A DNA stretch of 64,000 nt from positions 558,001 through 622,000 of the forward strand of contig JAAFJO010000002.1 in the NCBI GenBank assembly GCA_013298145.1, in the 5' to 3' direction. The stretch comes from Betaproteobacteria bacterium (GTDB lineage: Bacteria; Pseudomonadota; Gammaproteobacteria; Burkholderiales; Casimicrobiaceae). Position numbers and translations under genes: made by a program. Below the pieces are notes generated by a model that saw only the letters and a program-made list of their open reading frames with translations, ran no database searches and was not told where the DNA came from. Of the stretch, positions 1 through 9,184 are shown one piece after another. Numbering within the stretch: position 1 is the first letter of the stretch; each line of letters opens with the position of its first letter.

Positions 1-290
1 AATCACGCAGGCAACACCGAGCCCCACTGAGGAAATCGCCCAATAACTCGTGGGTTGCGTGAGCCGAACACTACCAAGCCAAGAGCCATTCTTGGCGTTG
101 AGTGATTCGGGGCGAAAGAGACTGCTCATGGGCAGAACAGTAAAGTCCTGCAGCGCACGAAAGTTGTCTAAATTTAGACAAATCAATGTCGAAATTTAGA
201 CAGATAAATTTGTCTAGGGCAACGGTGTGTGGAGCATGCTTTGCGAGCGATCGAGTGCACGCGTGTCTCGATGTTGAAGCCACAAAAGTG
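1..290. other. Left edge, no gene supported
   Basis: Short open frames exist on both strands, but none has a ribosome binding site, a recognisable motif or a convincing length. The only structured element here is the palindrome cluster at 164-216, described separately. Confidence 0.5.
164..216. promoter_or_regulatory. Cluster of TGTCTAAA palindromes, likely operator
   Basis: Positions 164-181 are a perfect 18-base palindrome (TTGTCTAAATTTAGACAA). A second near-palindrome at 187-202 (TGTCGAAATTTAGACA) has one mismatch, and a further half-site lies at 205-216 (TAAATTTGTCTA). Three related sites within 53 bases look like a cooperative repressor or activator site. The cognate regulator is not identifiable. 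The nearest gene downstream on the + strand is the small HTH gene at 496. Confidence 0.5.
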
Positions 291-396
291 AGCGGCATTC
301 GTATTGCAAGCGCCGATCACCTCTTCATCTCAATTGTCCTCCCATGTTCTGGACGAAACGTTGTGTCGTGAGAGACGGTAAGAGGATTCTGCGGCT

Positions 397-416
397 ACCT
401 ATTAAAAATGATAGGT
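397..416. promoter_or_regulatory. Palindrome upstream of first HTH gene
   Basis: ACCTATTA and TGATAGGT arms around a four-base spacer, with one mismatch between the arms. It lies 79 bases before the ATG at 496. The equivalent site in the second unit (1043-1062) is perfect and at the same distance, which argues for selection on the site. It may be an autoregulatory operator for the HTH protein. Confidence 0.5.
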
Positions 417-495
417 CGAGATCCGTTGTGCACCGCACCGTAAGCCGTTACCGTTCGCTCGTCACTTCCTCAAAGACCTTTGTTGTCTGCAGTTA

Positions 496-843
496 ATGAG
501 CTTTTTGAACGCAAACGCGGATAGAGAACTAGAAAAACTTGTACACAAATGGATTGAATTTTCGCGGAGACTACAGCGCGAGGATCACGTTCTGCTGGAC
601 CAGCTGGCGATTGGTGTTCCAATGAAAGTAGCAGCGCATCACGCAAATCTCCCTTATGCAACCGCTCACAAGCGGGTATCAAGATGGCAATCGCGCCTCG
701 GCGTGGATTCAGTTGCGCGATTGATTGAAGTGTGGCGGAGGCTATCGAGTGGTTGCTACGAAGTTGCACATGAGCCGACGATTGTGCGACGGCTTGGCGA
801 GCTAGCGCCGCTTGTTCGGCAGGCATCCCTAGCGGGCGAGTAG
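496..843 (+). CDS. Small LuxR-type HTH protein, copy 1
   Basis: This 115-residue protein consists of little more than a helix-turn-helix. Residues about 33-80 (HVLLDQLAIGVPMKVAAHHA, then KRVSRWQSRLGVDSVARL) follow the layout of a LuxR/GerE HTH: a leading helix, the G-x-P/S-x-K turn, a recognition helix, and the LGV-S-x-x-x-L closing helix. There is no receiver, autoinducer or other sensor domain. The ATG was chosen because the sequence around it is conserved between both duplicates. No strong Shine-Dalgarno is visible. It probably binds DNA, perhaps the palindrome in its own leader, but no target is known. Family assignment rests on fold pattern only. Confidence 0.6.
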   Translation: MSFLNANADRELEKLVHKWIEFSRRLQREDHVLLDQLAIGVPMKVAAHHANLPYATAHKRVSRWQSRLGVDSVARLIEVWRRLSSGCYEVAHEPTIVRRLGELAPLVRQASLAGE

Positions 844-1042
844 CCGCCGCGAAGCGGTTCCCAATACTTGCGAGAGCAGAGTGTGCTTTGAGGGCGATCA
901 AGCGTATTCGTGTTTGCATAGTAGTGCCAAAAAATCGAGCGGCATTCGTATCGCAAGCGCCGATGACCTCTTCATCTCAATCGCTCTCCTATTTCTGTAC
1001 GAAAAGTTGAGTCGAGAGAGACGGCGAGAGAATTCGGCCAAT

Positions 1043-1062
1043 ACCTATCAAAAGTGATAGGT
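1043..1062. promoter_or_regulatory. Perfect palindrome upstream of second HTH gene
   Basis: ACCTATCAAAAGTGATAGGT has 8-base arms and a four-base spacer, 79 bases before the ATG at 1142. It is the counterpart of the site at 397-416. Conservation of sequence and spacing in both duplicated units suggests an operator. Confidence 0.55.
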
Positions 1063-1141
1063 CGAGATTCGTTGTGCATCGTTGCGTAAGCCGCTACTGT
1101 TCGCGCTTCACTTTGTTGAAGACTCTCGTCGTCTGCAGTTA

Positions 1142-1492
1142 ATGAACTCTTCGAACGTAAACGCGGATAGAGAACTTGAGAAATTTGATTGCAAATGGAC
1201 TGATTTCTCGCGGAGACTACAGCGCGAGGATTGCGTTCTGCTAGATCAGCTGGCGGTCGGTACCCCCATGAAAGTAGCGGCGTATCACGCAAAAATCCCG
1301 TATGCAACCGCCCGCAAGCGCGTATCGAGATGGCGAGAGCGTCTCGGCGTCGAATCCGTGGCACGATTGGTTGATGCGTGGCTGCAGCTATCTGGCGGCT
1401 GTCATGATGAGGTCGCGGATGGGGCAACAATCATGATGCGTATTGGCGAGCCAGCGCCGCTCGTTCGGCAGGCATCCCTCGCAGGTGGGTAG
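1142..1492 (+). CDS. Small LuxR-type HTH protein, copy 2
   Basis: This 116-residue paralogue of the protein at 496-843 aligns over its whole length, with the HTH core (RKRVSRWRERLGVESVARL) best conserved. A longer frame opens upstream at 1082 with a TTG codon. The ATG at 1142 is preferred because it matches the start of copy 1 (MNSSNVNADRELEK against MSFLNANADRELEK). The C-terminal segment (PAPLVRQASLAG) is also kept, so the conserved part goes beyond DNA binding. No partner gene is evident. The following gene is on the opposite strand. Confidence 0.6.
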   Translation: MNSSNVNADRELEKFDCKWTDFSRRLQREDCVLLDQLAVGTPMKVAAYHAKIPYATARKRVSRWRERLGVESVARLVDAWLQLSGGCHDEVADGATIMMRIGEPAPLVRQASLAGG

Positions 1493-1551
1493 CCGCCGCG
1501 CACCGTTCGCAAAAACTTGCGAGAGCGCGGTTTCGCTAGCAGAGAGCAGCC

Positions 1552-4500
1552 TTACTGCAAACTTGAAATCGGCGCGAGAAGGTTTTCTACATCGTCTGCG
1601 CTAATGCCGGAGAGGGCATTTCCGTCGCCAGAGAGGAGTGCGCTTGCGAGCTCCCGTTTTCGATCTAGTAGCGCCATCATGCGCTCTTCAAGCGTGCCTT
1701 TGGCGACGAGCTTAGTGACGAATACCGGTTTGGTTTGGCCCATGCGATGCGCGCGCGCGGTGGCCTGCGCTTCGATCGCGGGATTCCACCACGGGTCGTA
1801 GTGAATCACCGTGTCGGCAGCGGTGAGATTCAAGCCGACGCCGCCCGCTTTGAGGCTCAACAGAAAGACGCTGACCTCACCATTTTGAAAGCGAGCAATC
1901 GGCGTGTCACGATCAGTGGTGTCGCCGGTGAGTTGAACGTAGTCAATGTGTTGTGCCTTTAGCGAATCCGCGATGAGCGCAAGCATGCTCGTGAACTGCG
2001 AAAAGATGAGGATCTTTCGTCCCTCTTCAAGAAGCTCAGGGACATGCGTCATCAGCCAATCGAGCTTTGCGGAGCCAGCACCTGCAGCGCGCTCGGCAAC
2101 GCCTGGAAGTTTCACAAGGCGCGGATCGCAGCAGACTTGTCGAAGTTTGAGCAGCGCATCGAGAATGTGAATTGTGCTTTGCTTTAAGCCTTTCTTATCG
2201 ATCACTTTGCGCACATCATCATGAATTGCTGTACGTAGGCTCTCGTAGAGATCGGCTTGTGCTGCGTCAAGTTCTACCCAGCGCACAAATTCTGTCTTCG
2301 GCGGCAACTCGTTGAGCACTTGATCACGCGTACGGCGCAGCATGAAGGGGCGAATACGCGCGCGCAATTTCTTCATCTGATTCGCATCGCTTCGCTGCTC
2401 CACCGGGAAGCGAAAAATGCGATTGAAACCATCGAGATCGCCCAACAAACCTGGTAACAGAATGTTGTAGATCGACCAGAGTTCGCCCAAGTGGTTTTCC
2501 ATCGGCGTTCCCGTGAGCGCGAGGCGCATCTCGGCATCAAGGCGTTGTGCGGCTTGATAGGTTTTTGCCTTTGGATTTTTAAGCACCTGCGCCTCATCCA
2601 GCACAATCACATTCCACTGAATGCCCGCGAGCAAATCATCATCGCGCTGCAATAGCGGATAACTGGTGACCACGATATCAGCGCGCTTCAAGTCTCGCTC
2701 ATCGGTCGAGCGATCCAGCCCATGATGACGATGCAAGATGAGATCAGGCGCGAATCGCTTCGCCTCGGCCATCCAGTTTGCGATGACCGAAGTTGGCGCG
2801 ACAATCAGACTCGGCTTCGCCGTCGGCACCTTTAACGCGGGCGCACCGCTCAGGCGGTGAATGCGGTGCAGGAATGCAAGCGTCTGAACCGTTTTGCCGA
2901 GGCCCATGTCATCGGCAAGTACACCGCCCATCGCGAGCCTACGCAAATGATCGAGCCACGCGAGACCGTGCATTTGATAAGCACGCAGCTTTGCTTGAAA
3001 GTCCGCATGTGGCGAAATCGGTTCAAGCTTGATTCCCGCCTCAATCGCCTGTCGCATGGCAGCCCACTTCGGACTTTCTCGGCCGAGATAAATCACCGTG
3101 TCATTCGGCAGCGATGGAAGCATCGCTGCTTGCAGCTCCGAAATTTCGTCGACCGCGCCGCCTCGAAACCAATCAAATACGGGCTCTAGAATAGCGTGTA
3201 CGCGTTCTCCGGATATCCGCACGACGACCGCTTTCTTTATCTTGTCTGCATGCGCAAGCGACAACAAGATGAAGGGTACCGATTTGAGTTCAGCAAACCA
3301 TTGCTCAACACTTTTTTGCGCAGCGATCAGTTTTGCAAGCCCCGGCGCAAGGTCTACGCGCTCACCATTGACGGTAACGCCGAGCGACATGCGAAACCAG
3401 CCCTGTTGCGTTCCAGGGGAAAGCTCGAGCGATGGTTCAGGGATGTCTTCAAGGGACACTGGGAACCCATCTTCAATCTCAATGATGAACCCGGCCATTT
3501 GCGCATCTGCGAGAACAGTTGCGCCGTGGCTACTCCAATCGTGATCGGGCAGCGCCCAGAGTGAACGTTTGCTTGCGGAATTCTCCGTATCGGGCGCGAG
3601 CGACTGACTGTACAGCAGCGCCCGCTCAACATTGCTCGCCTGAATCAGCATGGGCGGCAAGCGCATCGACCAGAGCTGTTCAGCTCGCACATTACGCATG
3701 CGGCGCGAACGCGTAACGCTGCCTAGGCGTTCCTCCTCCACGGCGGATTCAAATCCGCGTGTGTCAAAGGCCACCCGCTCGACGCCGTAGTCGAGCATGA
3801 ATTCCACGCCGGGAAACACGAGCTCCTGTTCGCGGCGGGATGCGCCGATACCCGTGGTGTAGCGAAACTCGATGAGTCCAAAGCGCAAGACGCCGCGCGG
3901 CATCGGCAGCGGGGCATCATTCGCTGCCGAATACGGAACGCGTGGAACGTGGATCGCATCCGGCATCGCGCTAATCGCATCCGCGACATAGGCCCAGCCG
4001 ATGGCATCGTCTTCGCGAAGCGGCGGCAGTGAGAGCAGTCGATCCAGCGAGCGGTGGGCGAGGTTCACCTCAAGGCGCATTACTTCTGCTGCATCTAAAT
4101 CGAGCGCATAGGGTGGATCGGTGGCGATGATCGGAAACGTAAGCGCACTGTCGGCAACCCGCGTTTCCGCGCGAAGGCGCACCGTAGGTTTCTCCGTGGA
4201 AGTGTCGGCGTGCCAAAGCAAACTCGCGCGGTGGTTCTGCCCGAGCGAGAGTGATCGATCAAGCTCAATAGCGTCCGGCGCTTTTGTTTTCTTGCGCCAG
4301 AGCTCGCGAAACCACGTTTCGGGCGGCGACGCAAATGCGCGATTTGATGCGAGTGCGAGCTGAAGAATTTGCTCGCCGGTTTTCCCGCGAAGTTGAGCGC
4401 GTGGTTCTACGCCGAATTGCCCGAGCGCGGCAGCGATCATTCGCAAAAGTGCTTCGTCTTCAGCGGGCACGTAAGAGGGGCGCACGCGATCATGTTCGAT

Positions 4501-5220
4501 CCAAGCGAGCGACGCAAGCTCACTTTGAAGCGCGTATCGCTTTCGCTTTTGATCAAACTTCGCCTTGGCAACGCTCAGCACACCCTCGGGCGAGAGCAGG
4601 TAGACCAAGGTGTTCTGCTGAACGCTCGATTTGCGCGTGGTCGCGTCTTGAGCTTCTAATGCATTGACCTCGGTGACAGTTTCTTGCAGCCACGCAGCGA
4701 GTCCTGGGGCGAGTGCTACCGTAGCGCGTCGTTGCACGGCAGGCGGCGCTGCAGTGGTTGCGTTGCGCAAGCGATCACGAAGCGCTTCACGTGCATCACT
4801 CTTGGCAAGCTCAAGCGACCGCGCGTTACTCACATCGATGGAGCGCGATTGTGCGATTGCGGGTGCACCCAGCAGAACGCCGTTTGCTTGCGGCCATGTC
4901 GCAAACCACTGCAGGGAAAGTGCTGCCGAATGACAACAGTTAATCGTTAGTTCGCAATTGCAATCTGTGGAAAGCACCTGGATGTAGGTTCGCTCCACCT
5001 CGATCTCGACAGTAGGTGAAAACAGTGCGCCACCGTCCTCGACGCTGCCGGAAACCTTCCAGCTTCCGTCTTCGAGCTTTTCAACACTTGCGATCGTGAC
5101 CGCCTTCGCCGTGACTAGATCCTGTCCTTCGCGAAACCCAAGTTCACCAAATTCTTCTTTGAGGGCCCGGTGAATCGTGGAGATCGATAGTGAAGCAGAT
5201 TGATCTTTGGAGGACGACAT
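1552..5220 (-). CDS. SNF2-family DEAD/DEAH helicase with SWIM finger
   Basis: This 1222-residue protein is a bacterial SNF2/RapA-like ATPase. Near residue 90 a CxC...CCH arrangement (CNCELTINCCHS) looks like a SWIM zinc finger. The C-terminal 500 residues form the motor: Walker A-like DMGLGKTVQT near 772, DEAQ box (VIVLDEAQVLKNP) near 875, motif III LTGTPMENHLGELWSI, and motif VI in ATARAHRMGQTKPV near 1158. Such proteins translocate on double-stranded DNA and remodel protein-DNA complexes; the bacterial substrate is usually unknown. It lies 193 bases downstream of polA on the same strand, so the two may be co-transcribed. The 650-residue middle part has no motif I recognise. Family assignment is secure, cellular role is not. 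Confidence 0.93.
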   Translation of the reverse strand: MSSSKDQSASLSISTIHRALKEEFGELGFREGQDLVTAKAVTIASVEKLEDGSWKVSGSVEDGGALFSPTVEIEVERTYIQVLSTDCNCELTINCCHSAALSLQWFATWPQANGVLLGAPAIAQSRSIDVSNARSLELAKSDAREALRDRLRNATTAAPPAVQRRATVALAPGLAAWLQETVTEVNALEAQDATTRKSSVQQNTLVYLLSPEGVLSVAKAKFDQKRKRYALQSELASLAWIEHDRVRPSYVPAEDEALLRMIAAALGQFGVEPRAQLRGKTGEQILQLALASNRAFASPPETWFRELWRKKTKAPDAIELDRSLSLGQNHRASLLWHADTSTEKPTVRLRAETRVADSALTFPIIATDPPYALDLDAAEVMRLEVNLAHRSLDRLLSLPPLREDDAIGWAYVADAISAMPDAIHVPRVPYSAANDAPLPMPRGVLRFGLIEFRYTTGIGASRREQELVFPGVEFMLDYGVERVAFDTRGFESAVEEERLGSVTRSRRMRNVRAEQLWSMRLPPMLIQASNVERALLYSQSLAPDTENSASKRSLWALPDHDWSSHGATVLADAQMAGFIIEIEDGFPVSLEDIPEPSLELSPGTQQGWFRMSLGVTVNGERVDLAPGLAKLIAAQKSVEQWFAELKSVPFILLSLAHADKIKKAVVVRISGERVHAILEPVFDWFRGGAVDEISELQAAMLPSLPNDTVIYLGRESPKWAAMRQAIEAGIKLEPISPHADFQAKLRAYQMHGLAWLDHLRRLAMGGVLADDMGLGKTVQTLAFLHRIHRLSGAPALKVPTAKPSLIVAPTSVIANWMAEAKRFAPDLILHRHHGLDRSTDERDLKRADIVVTSYPLLQRDDDLLAGIQWNVIVLDEAQVLKNPKAKTYQAAQRLDAEMRLALTGTPMENHLGELWSIYNILLPGLLGDLDGFNRIFRFPVEQRSDANQMKKLRARIRPFMLRRTRDQVLNELPPKTEFVRWVELDAAQADLYESLRTAIHDDVRKVIDKKGLKQSTIHILDALLKLRQVCCDPRLVKLPGVAERAAGAGSAKLDWLMTHVPELLEEGRKILIFSQFTSMLALIADSLKAQHIDYVQLTGDTTDRDTPIARFQNGEVSVFLLSLKAGGVGLNLTAADTVIHYDPWWNPAIEAQATARAHRMGQTKPVFVTKLVAKGTLEERMMALLDRKRELASALLSGDGNALSGISADDVENLLAPISSLQ

Positions 5221-5413
5221 TCAACGAAACCGCGATTCAGACAACAGCGAACCGCGTATTTTCGCCGAAAATGGTTTTCGACATCGAGCTAACGTAGCCT
5301 AAGTGCCGTTCGCTTTTCCAGAAATCGCGCAAAACATAATGTGGCGAGGAAAAAACGAGAGCCCTAGCGTTCTAGAAAATGCCAGCTTCACCCTCGCTAG
5401 ATCGCAACCACGT

Positions 5414-8188
5414 CTAATGCGCCTCGTCCCAGTTGTGGCCGACGCCAACCTCAGCAACCAATGGCACTTTGAGTGTGGCGACTTCGGTCATTTTCTTTGG
5501 TAGCTCCACTTTCACGAGATCGAGCTCGGCATCGGGGACTTCAAGCACGAGTTCGTCGTGAACTTGCATCACGAGCTTAGTTTTTAATTTTGATTCGCGC
5601 AGCCAGCGATCAATCGAAATCATCGCGAGTTTGATGATGTCTGCGTTCGAGCCCTGCATGGGTGCGTTGATCGCTTGGCGTTCTGCGCCAGCGCGACGTG
5701 GGCCGTTGCCGCCGTTGATGTCGGGCAAGTAGACGCGCCGACCGAAAATCGTTTCTACATAGCCGTGGGCGTGAGCAAACTCCCGCGTTGCCTGCATGAA
5801 CTCAGCGACCGCTCGATACCGCGCGAAGTATTTATCGATGAACTGTTGCGCAGCGGATCGCTCAATGCCTAACTGGGAAGCGAGGCCGAACGCACCCATC
5901 CCGTAAATCAAACCGAAGTTCACCGCTTTTGTGTAACGACGCTGCTCCGCCGAAACTTCCGCAACGGGTACGCCGAAAATCTCTGCGGCAGTCGCCTTAT
6001 GAATGTCGAGCCCTTTTAAGAACGCTTCCGTCAGCGAAGGGTCTTCGGACAGATGCGCCATGATGCGCAGCTCAATCTGCGAATAGTCGGCTGACACGAT
6101 GGTGGCGCCAAGCGGCGCAATAAACGCCTGACGGATCGCGCGGCCCTGGGGTGTGCGCACAGGAATATTTTGCAGATTCGGATCGTTGCTCGATAAGCGA
6201 CCCGTCACAGCTGTAGCCTGCCCGTAGTTGGTGTGAACGCGACCGGTGTTCGGGTTCACCATTTTCGGCAGCTTATCGGTGTAGGTGCCCTTGAGTTTCG
6301 TGAGCGATCGGTGCTCAAGTAGGAGCTTCGGCAGCGGAAAATCCTCTGCCAGTTCGCTCAACACTTCCTCATCGGTTGAGGGTTGACCAGTTGCCGTTTT
6401 TCGCTTAATGGGCAAACCGAGCTTTCCAAAAAGGATTTCGCCCAACTGCTTTGGCGAGCCTAAATTGAACGGCTGGCCTGCAAGCTCAAACGCCTTCGCT
6501 TCAAGCGCGTTGATTTGCAATCCGATTTCATGAGATTGCTTGGCGAGCACGGCGGAATCGATGAGCACACCGTTTCGCTCCATGCGTACGAGCACCTCGC
6601 GTGTTGGCAGTTCGAAGTCGCGATAAATCCTGTCAATTGCGGCCACCGCTCGGACTTGCGGATAGATCACTTGATGCAGGCGAAGCGTGACGTCGGCGTC
6701 TTCCGCGCTGTATTCGGTGGCGCGCTCAATTGAGACTTCATCGAAGCCGATCTGCTTTGCGCCTTTGCCGGCAACATCTTCAAACTTAATGGTCTTTTCT
6801 TCAAGAAACCGCAATGCCATCGAATCCATGTCGTGCGGCTTGTGACTCTCTAGCACGTAGTCGGCTAGCAACGTGTCGTGCTCGATGCCGCGAACCAGGA
6901 TACCGTGATTGAGCAACACGTGTTCGTCGTACTTCGCGTTTTGTGCAAGTTTTTTCTTTTCTGCGTTTTCAAACCAAGGCTTGAGCTTTGCGAGTGTGGC
7001 GTCTAACGGAAGTTGCTCGGGCGCGCCGGGGTAGCGATGTGCGAGCGGGATATACACCGCCTCAAACGGAGTCCAAGCAAAGGAAAGACCGACGACTTTC
7101 GCGAGCATGGGTTCCAGCGACGTAGTCTCTGTGTCAAAGCAGGTGAGCGGGGCTCCATTGATCGCGTCGAGAACCTCATCGAGTGCTTCCATGGTCAAAA
7201 TCGCGCGATACTGACGCGGCTTCTTTTCCAATTGAGCCAGGGCGAGAGACGCCGCGGAGTCCGTCGAGGCGCTCGGCGCATAGACCCGCTCAATAGTCTT
7301 CGCTGAAGAAGGTGTTGCTACGCTGGCCGCTGAGCCGCGCAACTCATTCAACATTGTCTTGAATTCGAATCGCTCAAAATACTGGGCGAGCGCCTCTGTG
7401 TCTGCGGCTGCAATGGGGAGCGCTTCAACGTCGTAGTTAAGCGCGACATCGCACTTCACCGTGAGCAACTGCTTTCCCTTCGGAAGCCAGTCGAGCGTGT
7501 TGCGCAAGTTTTCGCCCACTACACCGGTGAACTTGTCAGCATTGGCAACGACTGCGTCCAGTGATTGGTATTCGCTTAGCCATTTGACAGCCGTTTTCGG
7601 CCCGACTTTTGGCACCCCAGGCACGTTGTCTACGGTATCTCCGATGAGCGTGAGGTAATCAAGAATCTGCCCTGGCAACACCCCGAATTTTTCTTTGACA
7701 CCGGCGATGTCAAGCGTTTCCATCGACATGGTGTTTTTGAGGATGGTGTGTTCGGTCACAAGCTGCGTGAGATCTTTGTCGCCAGTAGAAATCACGCAAT
7801 CCATGCCTCGCGCTTCCGCATGTTTCGCGAGCGTGCCGATGACGTCGTCCGCCTCCACGCCGTGTTCCATGATGAGCGTCCAGCCGTGTGCTTTCACAAG
7901 CGCGTGTAGCGGCTCGATTTGCGGGCGCATGTCCTCAGGCATGGGCGAGCGGTTGGCTTTGTATTCGGGATACCAGTCGTCGCGGAAGGTTTTACCCGGG
8001 GCATCAAACACCACGGCGAAGTAATCTGGCTTCTCGTCGGCGACCAGTTTCCTCAACATGGTGATCACGCCGCGAATCGCGCCCGTGGGCTCGCCCGCGC
8101 GCGTGCGCAGGTCAGGTAGCCCGTGATACGCGCGATAGAGATATGATGAGCCGTCAACGAGAACGAGCTTTTTTCGGGAGTCCGACAT
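5414..8188 (-). CDS. polA: DNA polymerase I
   Basis: 924 residues with all three Pol I domains. The N-terminal 5'-3' nuclease begins LVLVDGSSYLYRAYHG. The 3'-5' exonuclease keeps its carboxylates (CFDTETTSLE, then YSAEDADVTLRLHQ), so proofreading should work. The polymerase has motif A DYSQIELRIMAHL near 700, motif B RRYTKAVNFGLIYG near 750 and motif C QVHDELVLEVP near 874. It fills gaps in repair and removes RNA primers. The open frame extends 15 codons further upstream, but the start MSDSRKK is where family homology begins. That ATG shares bases with the ATG of the divergent gene at 8187, and no strong Shine-Dalgarno precedes it, so its leader must lie inside the neighbour. Confidence 0.97.
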   Translation of the reverse strand: MSDSRKKLVLVDGSSYLYRAYHGLPDLRTRAGEPTGAIRGVITMLRKLVADEKPDYFAVVFDAPGKTFRDDWYPEYKANRSPMPEDMRPQIEPLHALVKAHGWTLIMEHGVEADDVIGTLAKHAEARGMDCVISTGDKDLTQLVTEHTILKNTMSMETLDIAGVKEKFGVLPGQILDYLTLIGDTVDNVPGVPKVGPKTAVKWLSEYQSLDAVVANADKFTGVVGENLRNTLDWLPKGKQLLTVKCDVALNYDVEALPIAAADTEALAQYFERFEFKTMLNELRGSAASVATPSSAKTIERVYAPSASTDSAASLALAQLEKKPRQYRAILTMEALDEVLDAINGAPLTCFDTETTSLEPMLAKVVGLSFAWTPFEAVYIPLAHRYPGAPEQLPLDATLAKLKPWFENAEKKKLAQNAKYDEHVLLNHGILVRGIEHDTLLADYVLESHKPHDMDSMALRFLEEKTIKFEDVAGKGAKQIGFDEVSIERATEYSAEDADVTLRLHQVIYPQVRAVAAIDRIYRDFELPTREVLVRMERNGVLIDSAVLAKQSHEIGLQINALEAKAFELAGQPFNLGSPKQLGEILFGKLGLPIKRKTATGQPSTDEEVLSELAEDFPLPKLLLEHRSLTKLKGTYTDKLPKMVNPNTGRVHTNYGQATAVTGRLSSNDPNLQNIPVRTPQGRAIRQAFIAPLGATIVSADYSQIELRIMAHLSEDPSLTEAFLKGLDIHKATAAEIFGVPVAEVSAEQRRYTKAVNFGLIYGMGAFGLASQLGIERSAAQQFIDKYFARYRAVAEFMQATREFAHAHGYVETIFGRRVYLPDINGGNGPRRAGAERQAINAPMQGSNADIIKLAMISIDRWLRESKLKTKLVMQVHDELVLEVPDAELDLVKVELPKKMTEVATLKVPLVAEVGVGHNWDEAH

Positions 8189-8930
8189 GGCAGTGAATTT
8201 TGAGAGCACCAAAGCGAAGGTGCAGGCGATCAAGAGTGCGATGCACGAGAGCGACCTTACGCCCGGTCAGGAGGCGTGGCGTGCGTTGCAGATTATGTCG
8301 GAGTTCACGTACGCGACCGAGAAGCTGCGCAACGTGCAACCTGCCGTGTCGATCTTCGGTTCGGCGCGAATCAAGCCGGATTCACCCTGGTATGCGCGGA
8401 CCATCGAGATTGCGAAACTGTTGTCAGACTCCGGCTTCAGCGTAATCTCAGGCGGCGGCCCGGGCATCATGCAGGCGGCTAACGAAGGCGCGTTTGCGGG
8501 CAAGAGCTTGTCAATTGGTCTCAACATCCAATTGCCGCACGAGCAGCACGGGAATGCTTACCAAGACATGGGCATTTCCTTTAAGTATTTTTTCAATCGT
8601 AAGCTCGCCTTCGTGCGTACGAGCATGGCGCTGATTTGTATGCCGGGCGGCTTTGGCACGCTCGATGAACTAACCGAAGCGCTCACCCTGATTCAAACGG
8701 GCAAAGCGCGAAAAATGCCGATCATCCTCGTGGGTAAATCGTTCTGGGGCGGGCTGCATGATTGGATGCGCGATCAGCTCTTGCATGAGAAGCTCATTTC
8801 TCCAGGCGACATCGAACTCATGCAAATCATCGAAGACCCGCAGGAGATCGTGAACGCGATTTTCGACTGCTACGAGCGCGAAGGTTTCGCGCCGAGTAAG
8901 AGCGAGCGCAAACAGATATTGGGAATCTAG
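8187..8930 (+). CDS. LOG-family Rossmann protein (TIGR00730 type)
   Basis: 247 residues. The core carries the two signatures of lysine-decarboxylase-like LOG proteins: GGGPGIMQAANEGA and PGGFGTLDELTEAL. Members characterised elsewhere are cytokinin riboside 5'-monophosphate phosphoribohydrolases, or nucleotide 5'-monophosphate nucleosidases of the PpnN kind. Which reaction this one performs cannot be told from sequence. The start at 8187 is supported by GGGAG six bases upstream. An internal ATG at 8241 is a weaker alternative and would remove the overlap with polA. The gene runs divergently from polA with overlapping start codons and ends before a bidirectional terminator. Confidence 0.9.
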   Translation: MAVNFESTKAKVQAIKSAMHESDLTPGQEAWRALQIMSEFTYATEKLRNVQPAVSIFGSARIKPDSPWYARTIEIAKLLSDSGFSVISGGGPGIMQAANEGAFAGKSLSIGLNIQLPHEQHGNAYQDMGISFKYFFNRKLAFVRTSMALICMPGGFGTLDELTEALTLIQTGKARKMPIILVGKSFWGGLHDWMRDQLLHEKLISPGDIELMQIIEDPQEIVNAIFDCYEREGFAPSKSERKQILGI

Positions 8931-9086
8931 TGCAGCGAATGGCGCTGACTGATCGGGTGTCTCCGTCGGCGCGAAATTCTAGTGACGCATCACCCCATCG
9001 CATTTATTGAACAATAAGATGAAAGCCCAGATTCAATTGGGTCGAGCGGGCGTATAGGCCGAGAAAAGAGAATACGATTTAAGCGT

Positions 9087-9122
9087 GTCTAGCCCCTATA
9101 AAATAGGGCTTACGCAGAATAA
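9087..9122. repeat. Intergenic CTAGCCC/TACG element, copy A
   Basis: This 36-base stretch matches 34990-35025 at 29 of 36 positions without gaps. A third, shorter match lies at 12742-12767. The shared frame is CTAGCCC, 15 bases, TACG, with a CCC/GGG inverted repeat inside (AGCCC...GGGCT in this copy). It lies between the convergent genes ending at 8930 and 9185. Confidence 0.6.
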
Positions 9123-9142
9123 GATGTCATAAAGACAAGCAA

Positions 9143-9169
9143 AAAAGGCCCCGCATCGCGGGGCCTTTT
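9143..9169. terminator. Bidirectional rho-independent terminator
   Basis: AAAAGGCCCCGC and GCGGGGCCTTTT form a perfect 12-base stem around a three-base loop, with A and T tracts on the two flanks. It sits between the convergent LOG and S41 protease genes and can serve both. Confidence 0.9.
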
Positions 9170-9184
9170 GCGTTCCATGCAGGC

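Larger units (their letters stand above)
291..1535 (+). repeat. Tandem duplication of a ~595-base unit
   Basis: Unit 1 (about 291-885) and unit 2 (about 938-1535) can be aligned throughout with an offset of 646-647 bases. Each carries a conserved leader beginning AGCGGCATTCGTAT, a palindrome, one small HTH gene and a conserved tail after the stop codon (GTAGCCGCCGCG). The two copies have diverged at many positions, so the duplication is not recent. Because upstream control DNA was copied with the gene, both copies probably keep the same regulation. Confidence 0.85.

Noticed and set aside
470..1430. Minus-strand frames opposite the two HTH genes
   Set aside because: They mirror each other only because the underlying DNA is duplicated. 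The sense frames have an HTH pattern and conserved starts.
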